A stretch of 6,865 nt of DNA, taken from assembly GCF_946885725.1 (NCBI RefSeq), contig NZ_CAMPGZ010000214.1:1-6865 (forward strand). The letters are read 5' to 3'. Every line of letters starts with the position of its first letter. Position 1 is the first letter of the stretch. Below are positions 5,922-6,865 of the stretch, piece by piece. Position numbers and translations under genes: made by a program. This DNA is from an uncultured Nocardioides sp. GTDB taxonomy: Bacteria > Actinomycetota > Actinomycetes > Propionibacteriales > Nocardioidaceae. The notes beneath the pieces are model-generated. The model saw only the letters and a list, made by a program, of their open reading frames with translations, had not been told where the DNA came from and made no database searches.

Positions 5922-6486
5922 CGGGGTCTTCGCCATCGCGATCACGTTGCTGGTGCTCGAGATCGGCGTGCCCGACGGCTCGGAGGACGACCTACTCGGC
6001 GCGCTGGTCGAGCAGTGGCCGTCGTACCTCGGCTACCTGGTCAGCTTCGCGACGATCGGTGCGCTGTGGATCAAGCACTCGGCGGTGACCGACTACCTCA
6101 CCGCCTCCGACGCGCGCTTGGTCCGGCTCAACCTCCTGCTGCTGCTGGCGATCTCGTTCCTGCCGTTCCCGACGCGTCTGCTGGCGGAGTACGTCGGCGA
6201 GCCCGACGCGGCACGGGTGGCGGCTGTCGTCTACGGCATCAACCTGCTCCTCGCCTCGGCACTGATGTCCCTGCTGTGGAAGTACGCGGTCCGTCAGCGT
6301 CTGGTCCGGGAAGATCTCTCGGAGCACAAGGTGAAGGGAGTCGTCGAGGCTCTCGGGTCGGGGATGGCGGCGTACGTCGCGCTGATCTTCCTCGGTCTGT
6401 TCCTCCCCGTCGCCGCGGTGGTCGGGTACCTCGTGATCGCGCTGTACATCCTGGTCCCGGTCAGCGCCCTCAGAAGCGCGCGGTGA
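5872..6486 (+). CDS. TMEM175 (DUF1211) family potassium-channel-like protein
   Basis: This is a 204-residue six-helix membrane protein. The hallmark of bacterial TMEM175, R-x3-FSD in helix 1, is present as RMEAFSD (11-17), running into GVFAIAITLLVLEI, whose hydrophobic residues supply the pore filter in known structures. Other helices lie near 52-69, 85-100, 114-135, 157-176 and 179-198. The family forms tetrameric potassium-permeable leak channels. The GTG at 5872 is chosen because it gives the short polar lead (AGSTRYRTT) typical of the family. The only ribosome-site hint is a GAG just upstream, and an ATG at 5905 would leave almost nothing before the filter. The frame is open well upstream, but that part shadows the MFS gene. 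The gene overlaps the MFS gene by 50 bp, so translation is likely coupled, and its end overlaps the minus-strand gene by 17 bp. The family call is firm, the exact start less so. Confidence 0.88.
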   Translation: MAGSTRYRTTRMEAFSDGVFAIAITLLVLEIGVPDGSEDDLLGALVEQWPSYLGYLVSFATIGALWIKHSAVTDYLTASDARLVRLNLLLLLAISFLPFPTRLLAEYVGEPDAARVAAVVYGINLLLASALMSLLWKYAVRQRLVREDLSEHKVKGVVEALGSGMAAYVALIFLGLFLPVAAVVGYLVIALYILVPVSALRSAR

Positions 6487-6865
6487 GCGTCCTCCCGCCG
6501 TCGCGCATCTCGACGTGGTCGATGGTGTGGCCCGGGACCGGCACCGTCGTACCCCACGCACCGGTGCCGTCCCGGACCGCGCACCAGCCCAGGTCGTGCA
6601 CCGTGCCGTCGTTGGTCACCAGCGTCACGGCGTAGTCGCCCGACGGCGCGCCCTCGACGGTCATGAAGACCCGGGACGGCGTGCCCGCGCAGGCGAAGAC
6701 ATGTCCCGTCCGACAAGCGCCGCGCCGCGACGACGATGCGGGGCTACTTCGGGGTTGTCGCGATCGGGGGAACGAGGACACGTGGCGGTGGCATGGGCCG
6801 GGCGCGACACGATCCTGGTGTTCCGCGCATCTCCGACGCGTGACTGAGTCCGGTGGACGTGCCAC
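6470..6865 (-). CDS. Partial or decayed anti-sigma-factor-like C-terminal domain protein
   Basis: This frame is open from its TGA (6472-6470) to the window edge, where a GTG happens to lie at 6865-6863. Only the last 75 or so residues look like a real protein: GHVFACAGTPSRVFMTVEGA, then YAVTLVTNDGTVHDLGWCAV, GAWGTTVPVPG and VEMRDGGRTLTARF. This pattern resembles the extracellular tail of RskA-like actinobacterial anti-sigma factors, where a DG...G.WG core is common. The upstream 55 residues are rich in Arg, Ser and Pro, with no membrane helix and no zinc-binding HxxxCxxC motif, so the expected N-terminal part is absent in this frame. The other two minus-strand frames do not supply it either. 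A shorter start, ATG at 6664-6662, would give 64 residues. It is either a truncated gene or one with a frameshift near 6700. The family call is tentative. Confidence 0.4.
   Translation of the reverse strand: MARPPDSVTRRRCAEHQDRVAPGPCHRHVSSFPRSRQPRSSPASSSRRGACRTGHVFACAGTPSRVFMTVEGAPSGDYAVTLVTNDGTVHDLGWCAVRDGTGAWGTTVPVPGHTIDHVEMRDGGRTLTARF

Noticed and set aside
6515..6847. Plus-strand open frame at the right edge
   Set aside because: It has no recognisable motif, is Arg-rich and is antisense to the anti-sigma-like tail.

Overview
The window is GC-rich with strong GC bias at third codon positions, many GTG starts and typical actinobacterial gene families. It looks like chromosomal DNA from a high-GC actinomycete. 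A Nocardioides-like member of the Propionibacteriales is my guess, but the sequence alone does not prove this. I see no tRNA, rRNA, CRISPR array, transposase or integrase.

Layout, left to right. (1) Bases 1-1497 form a minus-strand block read right to left. A LuxR-type regulator with a GAF-like N-terminal half comes first. A 56-residue single-span membrane protein follows 20 bp later. Last comes the broken C-terminal half of an APH-family phosphotransferase gene, whose recognisable parts lie in different reading frames. (2) From 1686, on the plus strand and divergent from the regulator, lies a 534-residue lipoprotein related to the large subunit of N,N-dimethylformamidase. (3) It converges, with 3 bp between stop codons, on a minus-strand isoprenylcysteine carboxyl methyltransferase (ICMT)-like membrane protein. 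(4) That gene is divergent from a plus-strand series: an MgtC/SapB-family membrane protein, an MFS transporter, and a TMEM175 (DUF1211) potassium-channel-like protein that overlaps the transporter by 50 bp. (5) The right end holds a minus-strand open frame whose C-terminal part resembles the extracellular tail of an actinobacterial anti-sigma factor. It overlaps the TMEM175 gene tail to tail by 17 bp and has no convincing upstream part.

How they fit together. The MgtC, MFS and TMEM175 genes could form one membrane-transport transcription unit, though a 78-bp gap with a weak stem-loop separates the first two. The regulator and the small membrane protein are probably co-transcribed and translationally linked. 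The 42-bp divergent control region between the ICMT-like and MgtC genes is the most structured piece of non-coding DNA here. Both start codons sit in the arms of a perfect 10-bp inverted repeat, and the MgtC side has a textbook leaderless -10 element. I see no clear new multi-gene system. The points most worth a second look are that control region, the small membrane protein, the secreted dimethylformamidase-like lipoprotein and the two decayed or partial genes at the edges.
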